Shown here: positions 44,229 to 52,350 of the stretch, one piece after another | How positions within the stretch are numbered: position 1 is the stretch's first letter | Layout of the letters: every line of letters starts with the position of its first letter | From: Acidovorax delafieldii | GTDB lineage: Bacteria; Pseudomonadota; Gammaproteobacteria; Burkholderiales; Burkholderiaceae_C | NCBI GenBank assembly: GCA_002377855.1 | Contig: DFQQ01000044.1 | Span: 90,258 to 154,257 of the forward strand | DNA length: 64,000 nucleotides | Direction of reading: 5' to 3' | Translations under genes and position numbers: made by a program | Notes under the pieces: generated by a model | The model's database searches: none | The model's input: the letters and a program-made list of their open reading frames with translations, nothing else | What the model was told of the DNA's origin: nothing

Positions 44229-46547
44229 TTACAAGTCCACCTTCAGCTCCGCCATGTAGGTGCGCTGCGGGTAGGGGTGGAAGTTCCAGTACTGGTAGTT
44301 GTTGAGGTTGTCGATGCCCATGGCGGCGCTGACCTGCTTGGTGATCTGGTAGCGCACGCGCACATCGGTGGTGAAGTAGCGGCTGGCGCCCTGGTAGGCA
44401 AAGCCGTTGGGGTCGCTGTTGTCGAGCGTGCTGTACTGCTTGCCGCTGTAGCGCGCGCCCAGGGTGTACGACCACGTGGCATCGGGCCGGTAGGTGGCCA
44501 CGGCGGTGGCGCGCCACTCGGGGATGCGCGGCTGCCATTTGCCGACGCTGGCGGGGAACTTGTCGTTGCGCGTGATCTTGGAATCCGTCCAGGTCAGGCT
44601 GCTGCCCAGCTCCAGCCCGCGCACAAAGACGTTGGCGGCCTGGTACGACAGCTCGATGCCCTTGGTGCGGATGGCGTCCACGTTCTGCACGTTGGTGACG
44701 TTGGGCGTGACGAGCACATTGGTCTGCGAGTACAGCGCGTCCTTGGTGCGCTCAAAGAAGGCCGTGAGGCGCAGCAAACCATTGCCCATGTCACGCTCGG
44801 CCGTCAGCTCGGTGGTCCAGCTCTTTTCGGGTTTCAGGTTCGGGTCGTTGTTGATGAGCGTGCCGCTGCCGTTGATGCCACCCTGGTACAGCTCGGACAC
44901 CGTGGGCATGCGCACGGCGCGGCCGGTGGAGGCCTTGAGCACCCACAGGTCATTGGCCTGGTAAGCCACGGCGGCCTTGGGCGAGACGTAGGTTTCGTTG
45001 CGCTCGGGGTGGCCCACGGTGGTGGTGGCATTGCCCGTCTGGCCGTTGCTGGCGCTCCAGCGCTCGGCGCGGGCACCCAGCACGGCCTTCCACTGGGGTG
45101 CGATCTTCCAGGTGTCTTGCGCCCACAGGCCGATGAGCTGCGTGTCGCCGTTGAAGGCCTGGTTGCGTGCACCGGCATCACCGCTGATCCAGTTCGTCGT
45201 AGCGTTCTCCACCGTGCGCAGCTGGTAGCTGTCGCGCTGCAGGCCAAAGTCCACAATGTGCGCGCCCTGCATGCCATCGGGCCGCCACGTGCCCTTGGCG
45301 GCCAACGTGTTCCATCCCGTGCCCTTGCTGTTGACGATACGCCCTGCCCCGCCGTTCAGCGCTGCAGGCAGCGCCCCCGTTGCAGCGCGCAGGGTGTCGG
45401 TCTGGTAGTCGTACAGGCTGGCGGCCACTTCCCAGTCGAACGTGCCTTGGGTACGACTTTTGACCGACAGGCCGTGCATGAAATGCGTGATGTCTTCGTT
45501 GGACACATTGAAGTCCGTGGGCGCCAGCGCAAACGAGCGGCCATTGATGTTGACCGTGCCGCCGTACACCGCATTGCCATTGGCATCGCGCAGGTAGCTG
45601 GCGGGACGCCCCTCGGATTCGTTGTGCCACCAGCCGAAGGTGTAGGCGGCGCGCACGGTGGGCGAGAAGTCGTAGGCGATCTTGGCCTTGATGTGGTCTT
45701 GCTGCGTGTGGTACTGCGTGGCGGTACCCAGCAGGTACCACGGTTGGTTGCTGCGGTTGTTGCCCAGCACCGCGCCCGTCACCGGCGTGCCCGCACTGCC
45801 CACGGTGCCCGCAGACACGAGGCGTGTGGGGAAGGTGAGCGGCTGGCCTTCGCTGTCGGTCTTGTTGAAGTTGAGAAACCAGGACCAATCGCCATTTTTG
45901 TTGCCCACCGAGGCGCTGACCTGTTTGCCCGCGTAGCTTGTGCTGGTGCCGTACAGATCAAACGGCTGGTGCTGGTAACTGACCTGCCCATGCGCCTCGA
46001 ACTGGGTTGGCATGCGGGTGACGTAGTCGACCACTGCCCCCACAGAGTTACCAGCGTACGCGGCGGAGAACGGCCCGTAGAGCACGTCCACGCGCTCGAT
46101 CTCCTCGGGCGTCACCAGCATCCAGCGCGGCGCGTTGGTGGGGCCGTTGCCCAGGTAGTTGCTGAGCAAAATGCCATCGGCAAACACCATGGACCGCGCC
46201 GGGTTGCCCGTGCCCGAGGCGCGGGTGGACAGCACCGCGTGGTTGTAGTCGCCGATGTAGCGCTTGCGCACCAGCAGGCTGGGCAGGTACTTGAGGGCGT
46301 CTTCGCTGTCGGTGGCGTTGATCGAATGCTCGATCTGCTCGCGCGTCACGCCCTCGATGGTGGTAGGAATCTGCGTGGGCAGCGACGTGGGCTGGCCGCC
46401 GCTGATGGTGACCATGCCCAGTTCCTTGACGGAGACGTTGGTGCTGTCAGCAGTCTGGGCAAACGCAGTGGCGGCCCCGCTGAACGTGAACGCGAGGGAC
46501 AAAGGGAAAGCGCTGGCCACGGCCAGCGCCATGCGGCTTTTGCGCAT
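44229..46547 (-). CDS. TonB-dependent outer-membrane receptor, probably copper-linked
   Basis: A 772-residue receptor. Signal peptide MRKSRMALAVASAFPLSLAFTF...AFAQ; plug domain with DALKYLPSLLVRKRYIGDYN and TPEEIERVDVLYGPFSAAYAGNSVGAVVDYVTRMP; then a long beta-barrel ending RTYMAELKVDL. Its place between DUF2946 and YcnI/PCuAC suggests copper or a copper chelate as substrate, like OprC/NosA; this is by context only. Confidence 0.9.
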   Translation of the reverse strand: MRKSRMALAVASAFPLSLAFTFSGAATAFAQTADSTNVSVKELGMVTISGGQPTSLPTQIPTTIEGVTREQIEHSINATDSEDALKYLPSLLVRKRYIGDYNHAVLSTRASGTGNPARSMVFADGILLSNYLGNGPTNAPRWMLVTPEEIERVDVLYGPFSAAYAGNSVGAVVDYVTRMPTQFEAHGQVSYQHQPFDLYGTSTSYAGKQVSASVGNKNGDWSWFLNFNKTDSEGQPLTFPTRLVSAGTVGSAGTPVTGAVLGNNRSNQPWYLLGTATQYHTQQDHIKAKIAYDFSPTVRAAYTFGWWHNESEGRPASYLRDANGNAVYGGTVNINGRSFALAPTDFNVSNEDITHFMHGLSVKSRTQGTFDWEVAASLYDYQTDTLRAATGALPAALNGGAGRIVNSKGTGWNTLAAKGTWRPDGMQGAHIVDFGLQRDSYQLRTVENATTNWISGDAGARNQAFNGDTQLIGLWAQDTWKIAPQWKAVLGARAERWSASNGQTGNATTTVGHPERNETYVSPKAAVAYQANDLWVLKASTGRAVRMPTVSELYQGGINGSGTLINNDPNLKPEKSWTTELTAERDMGNGLLRLTAFFERTKDALYSQTNVLVTPNVTNVQNVDAIRTKGIELSYQAANVFVRGLELGSSLTWTDSKITRNDKFPASVGKWQPRIPEWRATAVATYRPDATWSYTLGARYSGKQYSTLDNSDPNGFAYQGASRYFTTDVRVRYQITKQVSAAMGIDNLNNYQYWNFHPYPQRTYMAELKVDL

Positions 46548-46573
46548 GGGAACTCCTGAAATTCAAGCCAAAT

Positions 46574-46630
46574 AGGCCGCTAGCGCTTATTTAACAAGCG
46601 CCAACAGCTATCAAATAAATAGCAAAAATC
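46574..46630. repeat. Short GCGCTTAT-family repeat
   Basis: CCGCTAGCGCTTATTTAACA, AGCGCCAACAGCTATCAAAT, AAATAGCAAAAATC. It fills the gap between the DUF2946 stop and the TonB receptor start. Confidence 0.65.
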
Positions 46631-47000
46631 AGGAGAACGCAGGAGGCCCGCGCGGCGGCAACGGCGCAGCAGTACGCGCAGCAATGTGCGCGGCGGGGAT
46701 GGGACGCAACGCGTGTGCCAGGGGGTGTGCCACAGGCAGCTGTGCCTGCGACGAAGGCGGGGGTGCGCCGACGTGGGCACACAAAGGGCAGTCCAGGGTA
46801 TGGCTGGGCATCTCCTGAACCCCGTCGTCCGTCTTCACCAGCAGCTTGACCGCACCCGAGCCCAGGCAGATCAGCTCCATTTGCTGGGGGTTCAGCAGGG
46901 GCGACGCCACTGCCGCACCGAGCGACAGGACAAACCACGCCAGCACAAGGCGGGCGAGCCAGCGAAGGCTGCGAAGGGTTTGCACAGGCGAGGGCGACAT
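46629..47000 (-). CDS. DUF2946 small exported protein
   Basis: A 123-residue protein: one N-terminal hydrophobic segment (LARLVLAWFVLSLGAAVA), then MELICLGSGAVKLLVKTDDG, the conserved LDCPLCAHVG and a histidine-containing tail (VAHPLAHALRPIPAAHIAA). The C-x-x-C and histidines fit metal binding. DUF2946 genes commonly sit beside copper-related TonB receptors and PCuAC proteins, as here, where it is first in the operon. Confidence 0.82.
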   Translation of the reverse strand: MSPSPVQTLRSLRWLARLVLAWFVLSLGAAVASPLLNPQQMELICLGSGAVKLLVKTDDGVQEMPSHTLDCPLCAHVGAPPPSSQAQLPVAHPLAHALRPIPAAHIAARTAAPLPPRGPPAFS

Positions 47001-47154
47001 GTGGCGCGATTGTAGGGGCGCGGCGCGGGTGGTGGGCGGCGGCTGCCCATTCCATGACGCAGGTCATCTGCGCGACGCCGCACACCGGCCCCGGCGCCTA
47101 CGATGCGTGGCGGCCCTGCCCACCCGACAACCCCAACCCTGAGGAGACACCACC

Positions 47155-47796
47155 ATGCTGACGCTCTGCGGCTTTTCTGCCAGCAACTATTACAACAAGG
47201 TCAAACTCGCGCTGCTGGAAAAAGGCGTTCCGTTTGCGGAGGAAACCGCCTGGGTCGGCGAAACCGATCTGGCAGCATCTCCCCTGGGGAAGGTGCCTTA
47301 CTTGCGCACGCCCCAGGGCCCGCTGTGCGAATCCGCGGTGATTGCCGACTACATCGAAGCCGCCCATCCCACGCCGGCGCTGGTGCCCGCTGATGCCTTC
47401 GCTGCGGCGAAGGTGCGCGAATTGATCACCTTCATCGAGCTGCACCTTGAACTGGTGGCCCGCAATCTGTACCCGCAGGCTTTCTTCGGCGGCACCGTGA
47501 GCGAGGCGGCCCGCGAAAAGGTGGGCGCCCAGCTTGAAAAGAACATTGCCGCCTTCGCGCGACTGGCCCGTTTCAGTCCCTACTTGGCCGGAGACAGCTT
47601 CAGCATGGCCGACTGCGCCGCCATCGTGCATCTGCCCCTGGTCAGCTCGGCCACCAAAACCATTTACGGCAGGGACTATCTGGCCGATCTGCCCGTGCGC
47701 GACTACTTGGCGCGCATGGCCGAGCGCCCCCATGTCCAGCGCGTCAACGCGGACCGCAAGGCCAGCACGGCAGAAATGCTGGCGCGCCGTCGATAA
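47155..47796 (+). CDS. Glutathione S-transferase
   Basis: A 213-residue cytosolic GST. N-terminal thioredoxin-like domain MLTLCGFSASNYYNKVKLALLEKGVPF, with cis-proline region GKVPYLRT and the glutathione-binding CESAVIADYIE; C-terminal helical domain with AGDSFSMADCAAIVHL. The class is not assignable. GGAG lies upstream of the ATG. Monocistronic. Confidence 0.92.
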   Translation: MLTLCGFSASNYYNKVKLALLEKGVPFAEETAWVGETDLAASPLGKVPYLRTPQGPLCESAVIADYIEAAHPTPALVPADAFAAAKVRELITFIELHLELVARNLYPQAFFGGTVSEAAREKVGAQLEKNIAAFARLARFSPYLAGDSFSMADCAAIVHLPLVSSATKTIYGRDYLADLPVRDYLARMAERPHVQRVNADRKASTAEMLARRR

Positions 47797-48210
47797 AAGC
47801 CGACTCCAAAACGTGTTCACGGTCTTGTCGGGGATGGCGTTGCCGTCGGGAATGGGTGAACGCCTCGCGGTACCCAGCATGGGCTGGCGCCCGTGCCTCC
47901 GCAAGCACCCGCAGCGTTCAGTCATCGAATTGACTCCACCCTCCAGCCAGCGCCTTGCGGGGCAGTCAGCGTTGTTTCACCGCCTTGCAGTTCGCGCCGG
48001 CAACTCATTCTCGCTTCCCATAAAAGACCGTGAGCCGGCTATCAGGGCTGCGTTCGACGGGCAACCCATCGTTGGTTCTCTCGCCCTGCCCCTTCGGCCA
48101 AGCGCCGGCCCGCCATGCGGCGAGATACAAGAAATTGACCTCCGTCAACGCCGCAACTGCCCAGCAGGCGCACCATGAAGGTGTTCAATCACTTTCCAGG
48201 AGCTGACCGC
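47797..48210. other. 414-bp gene-free stretch with possible degraded MITE-like copy
   Basis: No credible gene. GCACCCGCAGCGTTC at about 47908 sits among GC-rich short palindromes. At 47950-47990 CGCCTTGCGGGGCAGTCAGCG then TTGTTTCACCGCC resembles the reverse strand of the element at 33614-33884 (CTTGCCGGGCGGTCTGCGTT then GTTCCACCGC), so this may be a decayed copy. Confidence 0.35.
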
Positions 48211-48585
48211 ATGGACAAGACACAAGCCGCTTCCCTACGCCAGCAACTGCTGGACCAGCAAGCCAGCATCCTCGCCCAGCTTGCAGTGCAGCGCGGCGGA
48301 AACATCGGCCGTGCCGAAGCCGCCGCCGAGCACTTTGCCCACGCCGAAGATTCGCGTGCGCAGGTGGCGAGCGAGCGCTCGCTTGAATTCGCCATCGAAG
48401 AGCACGAGACAGCGCACCTGAACGCCATTGCTTCGGCGCTGGAGCGCATGGACATCGGCACTTATGGCGAATGCACCGATTGCGGCAAAGACATTGCCCC
48501 CGCACGCCTGCAAGCCACGCCAGAAGCCGCGCGCTGTGTGCACTGCCAAGAGGCCGTCGAAAACCACGGCCGGCACGGCCGATAG
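48211..48585 (+). CDS. TraR/DksA-family zinc finger protein
   Basis: A 124-residue protein with an N-terminal coiled-coil-like helix (MDKTQAASLRQQLLDQQASILAQL) and a C-terminal four-cysteine finger CTDCGKDIAPARLQATPEAARCVHC. Members bind the RNA polymerase secondary channel; DksA proper is longer, so this is a DksA-like paralogue. ATG 48211 has CAGGAG 9 bp upstream and is preferred over ATG 48175. Confidence 0.88.
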   Translation: MDKTQAASLRQQLLDQQASILAQLAVQRGGNIGRAEAAAEHFAHAEDSRAQVASERSLEFAIEEHETAHLNAIASALERMDIGTYGECTDCGKDIAPARLQATPEAARCVHCQEAVENHGRHGR

Positions 48586-48651
48586 CCTCAGTCCCGATCG
48601 CGGCCCGCACACGGGCAAACCCGTTTTCCTTACCTCAAGAAAGTTGAACCC

Positions 48652-49026
48652 ATGAGCACTTTTCACGCCGTTGTCTGGATGGACCACTCAGAAGCCCACG
48701 TGGTGATGTTTGACCGCGAACACATGCAGGCGCAGCGCATCAAGTCGCGCAGCCACCACAAGCACCAAGGCAAAACCGATGACATCGGCACATTTTTCAC
48801 CCACGTAGCGAAAGCATTGCATGGCTCGCACGAAGTTCTGTTGTGCGGCCCCGGGCTGGCACGCAACGAGTTCCGCGACTGGTGCGGCAAACACAGCGCG
48901 GCGGTTTCGGGCGCCGTGGTGGACTCTGTCGCAGCCGACCATCCCAGCGACGCTCAACTGGTGGCCATGGCCCGGCAGTACTTCAAAAAGTTCGACAACA
49001 TGGCAGCAGACCCCTCGCTGACGTGA
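48652..49026 (+). CDS. Translational-machinery (eRF1-like fold) protein
   Basis: A 124-residue histidine-rich protein starting MSTFHAVVWMDHSEAHVVMF with the later AKALHGSHEVLLCGPGLARNEF. I recognise the family that databases name translational machinery protein, related to the eRF1 domain-1-like host-attachment fold; its real role is unproven. It lies 66 bp after the DksA-like gene and is probably cotranscribed. Confidence 0.7.
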   Translation: MSTFHAVVWMDHSEAHVVMFDREHMQAQRIKSRSHHKHQGKTDDIGTFFTHVAKALHGSHEVLLCGPGLARNEFRDWCGKHSAAVSGAVVDSVAADHPSDAQLVAMARQYFKKFDNMAADPSLT

Positions 49027-49239
49027 AGCCCGCATGTAGCCATGCGCTTGGCAAGGCGCTGGCTACTGCTTACTGCCTGATAGCGGCCCATCCGCTCAGG
49101 CCCCCTGATACCAAGGGCCGCCTTTCCTTCTAGGCGGCCGCTTGCACTCCATCCCACCTCGTAGCACCGAAAGTTTGCGCTGCATGGCCTGCATGGCCGC
49201 ACTCTCGGGCGCATCAGTTCAGCGCCCCGCCCGTCGCGC

Positions 49240-49794
49240 TCATCGTCTGGGCGCCAGCGGCATCGATCCCAAAGCGAACACAGAATTGGGAATCTGCAGA
49301 CGTGACATCAACGGCCGCTTGGCAGGTGCAATGCCTACCGCCTTGCGCGGTGCCTGGGCCGGCTGGTCCGCAACGACAACCGCGCCTTGGGCTTGCGCCT
49401 GGGTCATCAGCTCCCGCAAAGACACCGATTGCAAGTAGTCAAGCACTCGGGCGTTGAAAGACACCCACAGCTCGCCAGTCATGGCTTTGAGCTGTGCGAC
49501 CTGGGGAGGCGTGAGCGGCTGGTAGTCATCCACCTCCATGTTCTCCACCGCCAAAATGATTTCGGCCACAGCGATCTGCTCAGGTCGGCGAGCCAGGGTG
49601 TAGCCCCCGCCGGGCCCGCGGGTGCTCTCGACCAAGCCCGCACGCCGCAACGCGCTGAACAGTTGCTCTAGGTAAGACAGGGACGTGCCTTGGCGCTGGC
49701 TGATGGTCGTCAGCGACACCGGCTTCATTCTCTGGTGCAAAGCCAGATCCGTCATGGCCGACACAGCGACTTTTCCTCGGGTCGTAATACGCAT
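49240..49794 (-). CDS. Rrf2-family regulator lacking cysteines
   Basis: A 184-residue protein. The N-terminal winged helix MRITTRGKVAVSAMTDLALHQ...LSYLEQLFSALRRAGLVESTRGPGGGYTLAR is characteristic of Rrf2/IscR. The three cysteines that hold the [2Fe-2S] cluster in IscR are absent; there is no cysteine in the whole protein. The C-terminal 50 residues are a Pro/Ala-rich extension. It is divergent from an NhaR-like LysR gene. Confidence 0.87.
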   Translation of the reverse strand: MRITTRGKVAVSAMTDLALHQRMKPVSLTTISQRQGTSLSYLEQLFSALRRAGLVESTRGPGGGYTLARRPEQIAVAEIILAVENMEVDDYQPLTPPQVAQLKAMTGELWVSFNARVLDYLQSVSLRELMTQAQAQGAVVVADQPAQAPRKAVGIAPAKRPLMSRLQIPNSVFALGSMPLAPRR

Positions 49795-49939
49795 GGCAAC
49801 TCCTTCTGAACACGAATGTGTGACACCACTGACAAGGTTTTATCCTCGCCTGCCGTCTAATATAGAGAACTTGATACTTCGCGTATATTCGTTTTATTGA
49901 GAAAAACACTTCGCTTTTTTCGATGCTTTTGGCTATTCA
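49795..49939. promoter_or_regulatory. Divergent control region of rrf2-like and nhaR-like genes
   Basis: AT-rich interval with TCTAATATAGAG, the short palindrome ATACTTCGCGTAT at 49874-49886, and GTTTTATTGAGAAAAAC. It should contain promoters for both genes and an operator for one or both regulators. Confidence 0.45.
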
Positions 49940-50836
49940 ATGAACTTCAAACACCTGCGCTACTTCTGGGCCGCCGCAAAGGCCGGCGGTGTGATGCGTG
50001 CTGGCGAGCAACTGCACACGACACCACAAACTCTTTCAGGGCAGATCAATCAGCTGGAGGAATGGCTCGGGCACGAACTGTTCCGAAAGCGGGGGCGCGA
50101 ATTGGAGTTGACCAACGAGGGGCGCATCGCCTTGGGTTACGCTGAGCAGATATTTGCGCTAAGCGATGAGCTCGAACAATCCATTCGCTTGCCTCGAGGG
50201 CAGGCCAGGCCACTGGAGTTCAAGGTCGGCGTGGCCGATTCGGTCGCTAAATCCGTGGCTTACCATTTGCTGGAACCCGCCCTGGGAATGCGCGAGCAAG
50301 TCCACATGACGTGCCACGAAGGCAAGTTTCCCGAATTGCTGGCGCAGCTGAGCATTCATCGTCTTGATCTGTTACTCGCCGACGAGCCTGCTTCCAAGAA
50401 AATCGGGGTGCGCGCCTTCAACCATGCTCTTGGCTCCTCCGGCATGAGCTTCTTCTGCGCGCCTTCACTCAGAGGTGAATTGCAGGGACCGTTCCCCCAG
50501 TGCCTTCACGGAGCACCCATGCTCATCCAGGGTCCGCAGTCGTCGGTCAGGCAGCAGTTGGATCACTGGCTCAACAAACACCATCTGCAACCGCGCATCG
50601 TTGGCGAATTCGACGACAGCGCGCTCATGAACGCTTTTGGCCGAGAAGGCAGAGGTATCTTTACCTCCCCCACCGTGCTGGAACAGGAAACGCAAACCCA
50701 GTTCGGTGTCGAGGCCATCGGTCGCTCCAGCGAACTGGTGGAAGAGTTTTTCGCGATTTCTGTAGAACGCCGCATCAGCCACCCCTGTGTAGTGGCCATC
50801 ACCGAGTCAGCGAGATCCGACTTATTTGGCCAATGA
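49940..50836 (+). CDS. nhaR: LysR-family regulator, NhaR-like
   Basis: A 298-residue LysR-type protein. MNFKHLRYFWAAAKAGGVMRAGEQLHTTPQTLSGQINQLEEWLG matches NhaR, the sodium-responsive activator of nhaA in enterobacteria; FKVGVADSVAKSVAYHLLEPAL begins the effector domain. No nhaA antiporter gene is in the window, so the target is unknown and the symbol describes similarity only. Confidence 0.85.
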   Translation: MNFKHLRYFWAAAKAGGVMRAGEQLHTTPQTLSGQINQLEEWLGHELFRKRGRELELTNEGRIALGYAEQIFALSDELEQSIRLPRGQARPLEFKVGVADSVAKSVAYHLLEPALGMREQVHMTCHEGKFPELLAQLSIHRLDLLLADEPASKKIGVRAFNHALGSSGMSFFCAPSLRGELQGPFPQCLHGAPMLIQGPQSSVRQQLDHWLNKHHLQPRIVGEFDDSALMNAFGREGRGIFTSPTVLEQETQTQFGVEAIGRSSELVEEFFAISVERRISHPCVVAITESARSDLFGQ

Positions 50837-50974
50837 GGGCTTTCAGCGCGGTTTCAGCTACTCAGCAAAGCCTTGCCCAACTGCAAGGTCCATACACTAC
50901 GTAGCAGACCGAGGAGGGCAGCAGCAAGTCTTGCGTGGGCGCGCCAAAACAAAGCTTGCAATGGAGACAAAAAC

Positions 50975-51004
50975 AAAAAAGCCCACTAAAAGTGGGCTTT
51001 TTTG
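50975..51004. terminator. Bidirectional terminator, left edge of island
   Basis: AAAAAAGCCCACT, loop AA, AGTGGGCTTTTTT: perfect stem with A- and T-runs. It sits 20 bp from the tRNA remnant, mirroring the terminator-to-tRNA order at the intact copy, and is probably the original chromosomal terminator of the tRNA-fMet transcript. Confidence 0.85.
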
Positions 51005-51023
51005 AATGGCAGATTGCCATATT

Positions 51024-51064
51024 TGGTTGCGCGAGATTTGAACCTCCGACCTTTGGGTTATGAG
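51024..51064 (-). pseudogene. Remnant of the 3' half of tRNA-fMet (attachment-site-like)
   Basis: These 41 bases equal 57026-57070, the 3' half of the intact initiator tRNA including the anticodon triplet and encoded CCA, except for a 4-base deletion (AAGG) after TGGTTGCGCGAG. Similarity stops at 51065. Such a partial tRNA copy at the far end of an accessory region is the classic signature of site-specific integration into a tRNA 3' end. The rest of the gap to the transposase (51065-51297) shows nothing recognisable. Confidence 0.8.
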
Positions 51065-51297
51065 GCGGAAAAACATGCACTGTGAATTTCGTTATTGAAC
51101 ACCACAAATCGTTGTAAGCCGTTGTATTTAAATTATTTTGTATGTGAATGAAGAACGACGATTCACATCCGATGTGCCCAAAAGTTCACTTTTAAGCCTG
51201 CACAAACGAGCACTCCGAGGCGCACGGCAAGGCACTGTCATCAATCGAACGGAGCCTGCACGTTGCAGGGCTCCTCTTTGATCGGGAAGGCGCCCGA

Positions 51298-52248
51298 CTA
51301 GTTGTGAAGAGTCAACAGGTTATTTCCTGTTGGATTGAGTCTGTCCATAGGCACCAAGCCGCCAATGCCACTGTGTGGCCGGTGCCAGTTGTAGTGATGC
51401 TGCCAGCTTGCCAAGGCTGCCGTTCGCTCGGCTGAGTTCTGGTAGCTCCAGCCATAGGCCCATTCGCGCAGTGCTGATTGGATGAATCGCTCTGCCTTGC
51501 CATTGGTCTGGGGCCGGTAGGCCCGGGTGAACTTGTGCCGGATGCCCAACGCCGTGCAGGCAGCGGCGAACTCACCTGAACGAAACGCAGCTCCGTTGTC
51601 CGTCAGCAGCCGCTTGATGGTGATGCCCAGTCCCGCGTAATAGGCCACTGCATTGCGCAGGAACTGCACTGCCTGGCCCTTCTTCTCATCGGGGTGCATG
51701 GCGGTCAAGGCAATGCGAGCATGGTCATCAATGGCAACGAACAGCGTCTCCCAACCCGCGCCATCGACCGAATCCTTGCGATTGCCGGTCACCCGGTGGC
51801 TTGGCCTGACGATGACACCGAGCTTCTTGGTGTCGATGTGCAGAAGATCGCCAGGCGCCTCGTGTTCGTAGCGCACCACAGGCTCAGCAGGCACCAGATC
51901 GCTCAGCCTGGACAAACCGGCCCTGGCCAGCACGCGGGCCACCGTGGCCTGGGAGACACCCACGCTGCGTGCAATGCGCGCCTGCAGCATGCGCCGCTTG
52001 CGCAACTCCAGGATCAGCAAGGCCTTGGATGGATCGATGGCACGGGGCGAGCTGGCGGGCCTGGAGGATGCATCGGCAAGGGCAGCCTCACCGCCAGCCA
52101 GATAGCGACCCAGCCACTTCCTGGCCGTCGGTGGGGTGACGCCTTGCACAGCAGCGGCTTGCACTGCACTGAGGCCCTGCAGTGTCATCTGCTGGACCAT
52201 CTCCAGGCGACGGGCAAACGTAAGTCGGGCATGCTTATGGGTGTTCAT
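51298..52248 (-). CDS. IS481-family transposase
   Basis: A 316-residue DDE transposase. N-terminal helix-turn-helix (VQAAAVQGVTPPTARKWLGRYLAGG); catalytic core with D in HIDTKKLG, D in LLTDNGAAF and E in GKAERFIQSALREWAY. It appears full length. The TAG stop codon (51298-51300) lies outside the element, in the CTAG target sequence, so the reading frame is closed by the insertion site. Confidence 0.93.
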   Translation of the reverse strand: MNTHKHARLTFARRLEMVQQMTLQGLSAVQAAAVQGVTPPTARKWLGRYLAGGEAALADASSRPASSPRAIDPSKALLILELRKRRMLQARIARSVGVSQATVARVLARAGLSRLSDLVPAEPVVRYEHEAPGDLLHIDTKKLGVIVRPSHRVTGNRKDSVDGAGWETLFVAIDDHARIALTAMHPDEKKGQAVQFLRNAVAYYAGLGITIKRLLTDNGAAFRSGEFAAACTALGIRHKFTRAYRPQTNGKAERFIQSALREWAYGWSYQNSAERTAALASWQHHYNWHRPHSGIGGLVPMDRLNPTGNNLLTLHN

Positions 52249-52346
52249 TCGGTTGGGTGTCCTGAGTTGATTGGGTGTTTGGCGACTTCCAGTCTCTCAA
52301 ACCCAATCCGGATGAACACCTGATACAACCTATTGAATCCTCACAA
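51302..52346 (-). mobile_element. IS481-type insertion sequence with CTAG target duplication
   Basis: 1045 bp. The left end TTGTGAAGAGTCAACAGGTT (51302-51321) is matched at the right end by the complement of AACCTATTGAATCCTCACAA (52327-52346) with three mismatches. CTAG flanks both ends (51298-51301, 52347-52350), the target preference known for IS481. It interrupts the 3' end of the effector pseudogene. Confidence 0.85.
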
Positions 52347-52350
52347 CTAG

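Noticed and set aside
43158..46559. 1133-aa plus-strand open frame opposite the TonB receptor and copper genes
   Set aside because: The minus strand carries clear signal peptides and domains; the plus frame is a long low-complexity shadow with no recognisable motif.
47534..48178. 214-aa plus-strand ORF extending past the GST gene
   Set aside because: It overlaps GST in another frame, and its unique tail resembles degraded repeat sequence rather than a protein family.
1502..48210. Possible CRISPR array among the many repeats
   Set aside because: Repeats are dispersed and palindromic, with no regular spacing of unique spacers and no cas genes.
49027..49239. Possible small gene between the translational-machinery gene and the rrf2-like gene
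   Set aside because: Only short ORFs without start signals; a GGCCGCC/GGCGGCC hairpin is present but no coding evidence.
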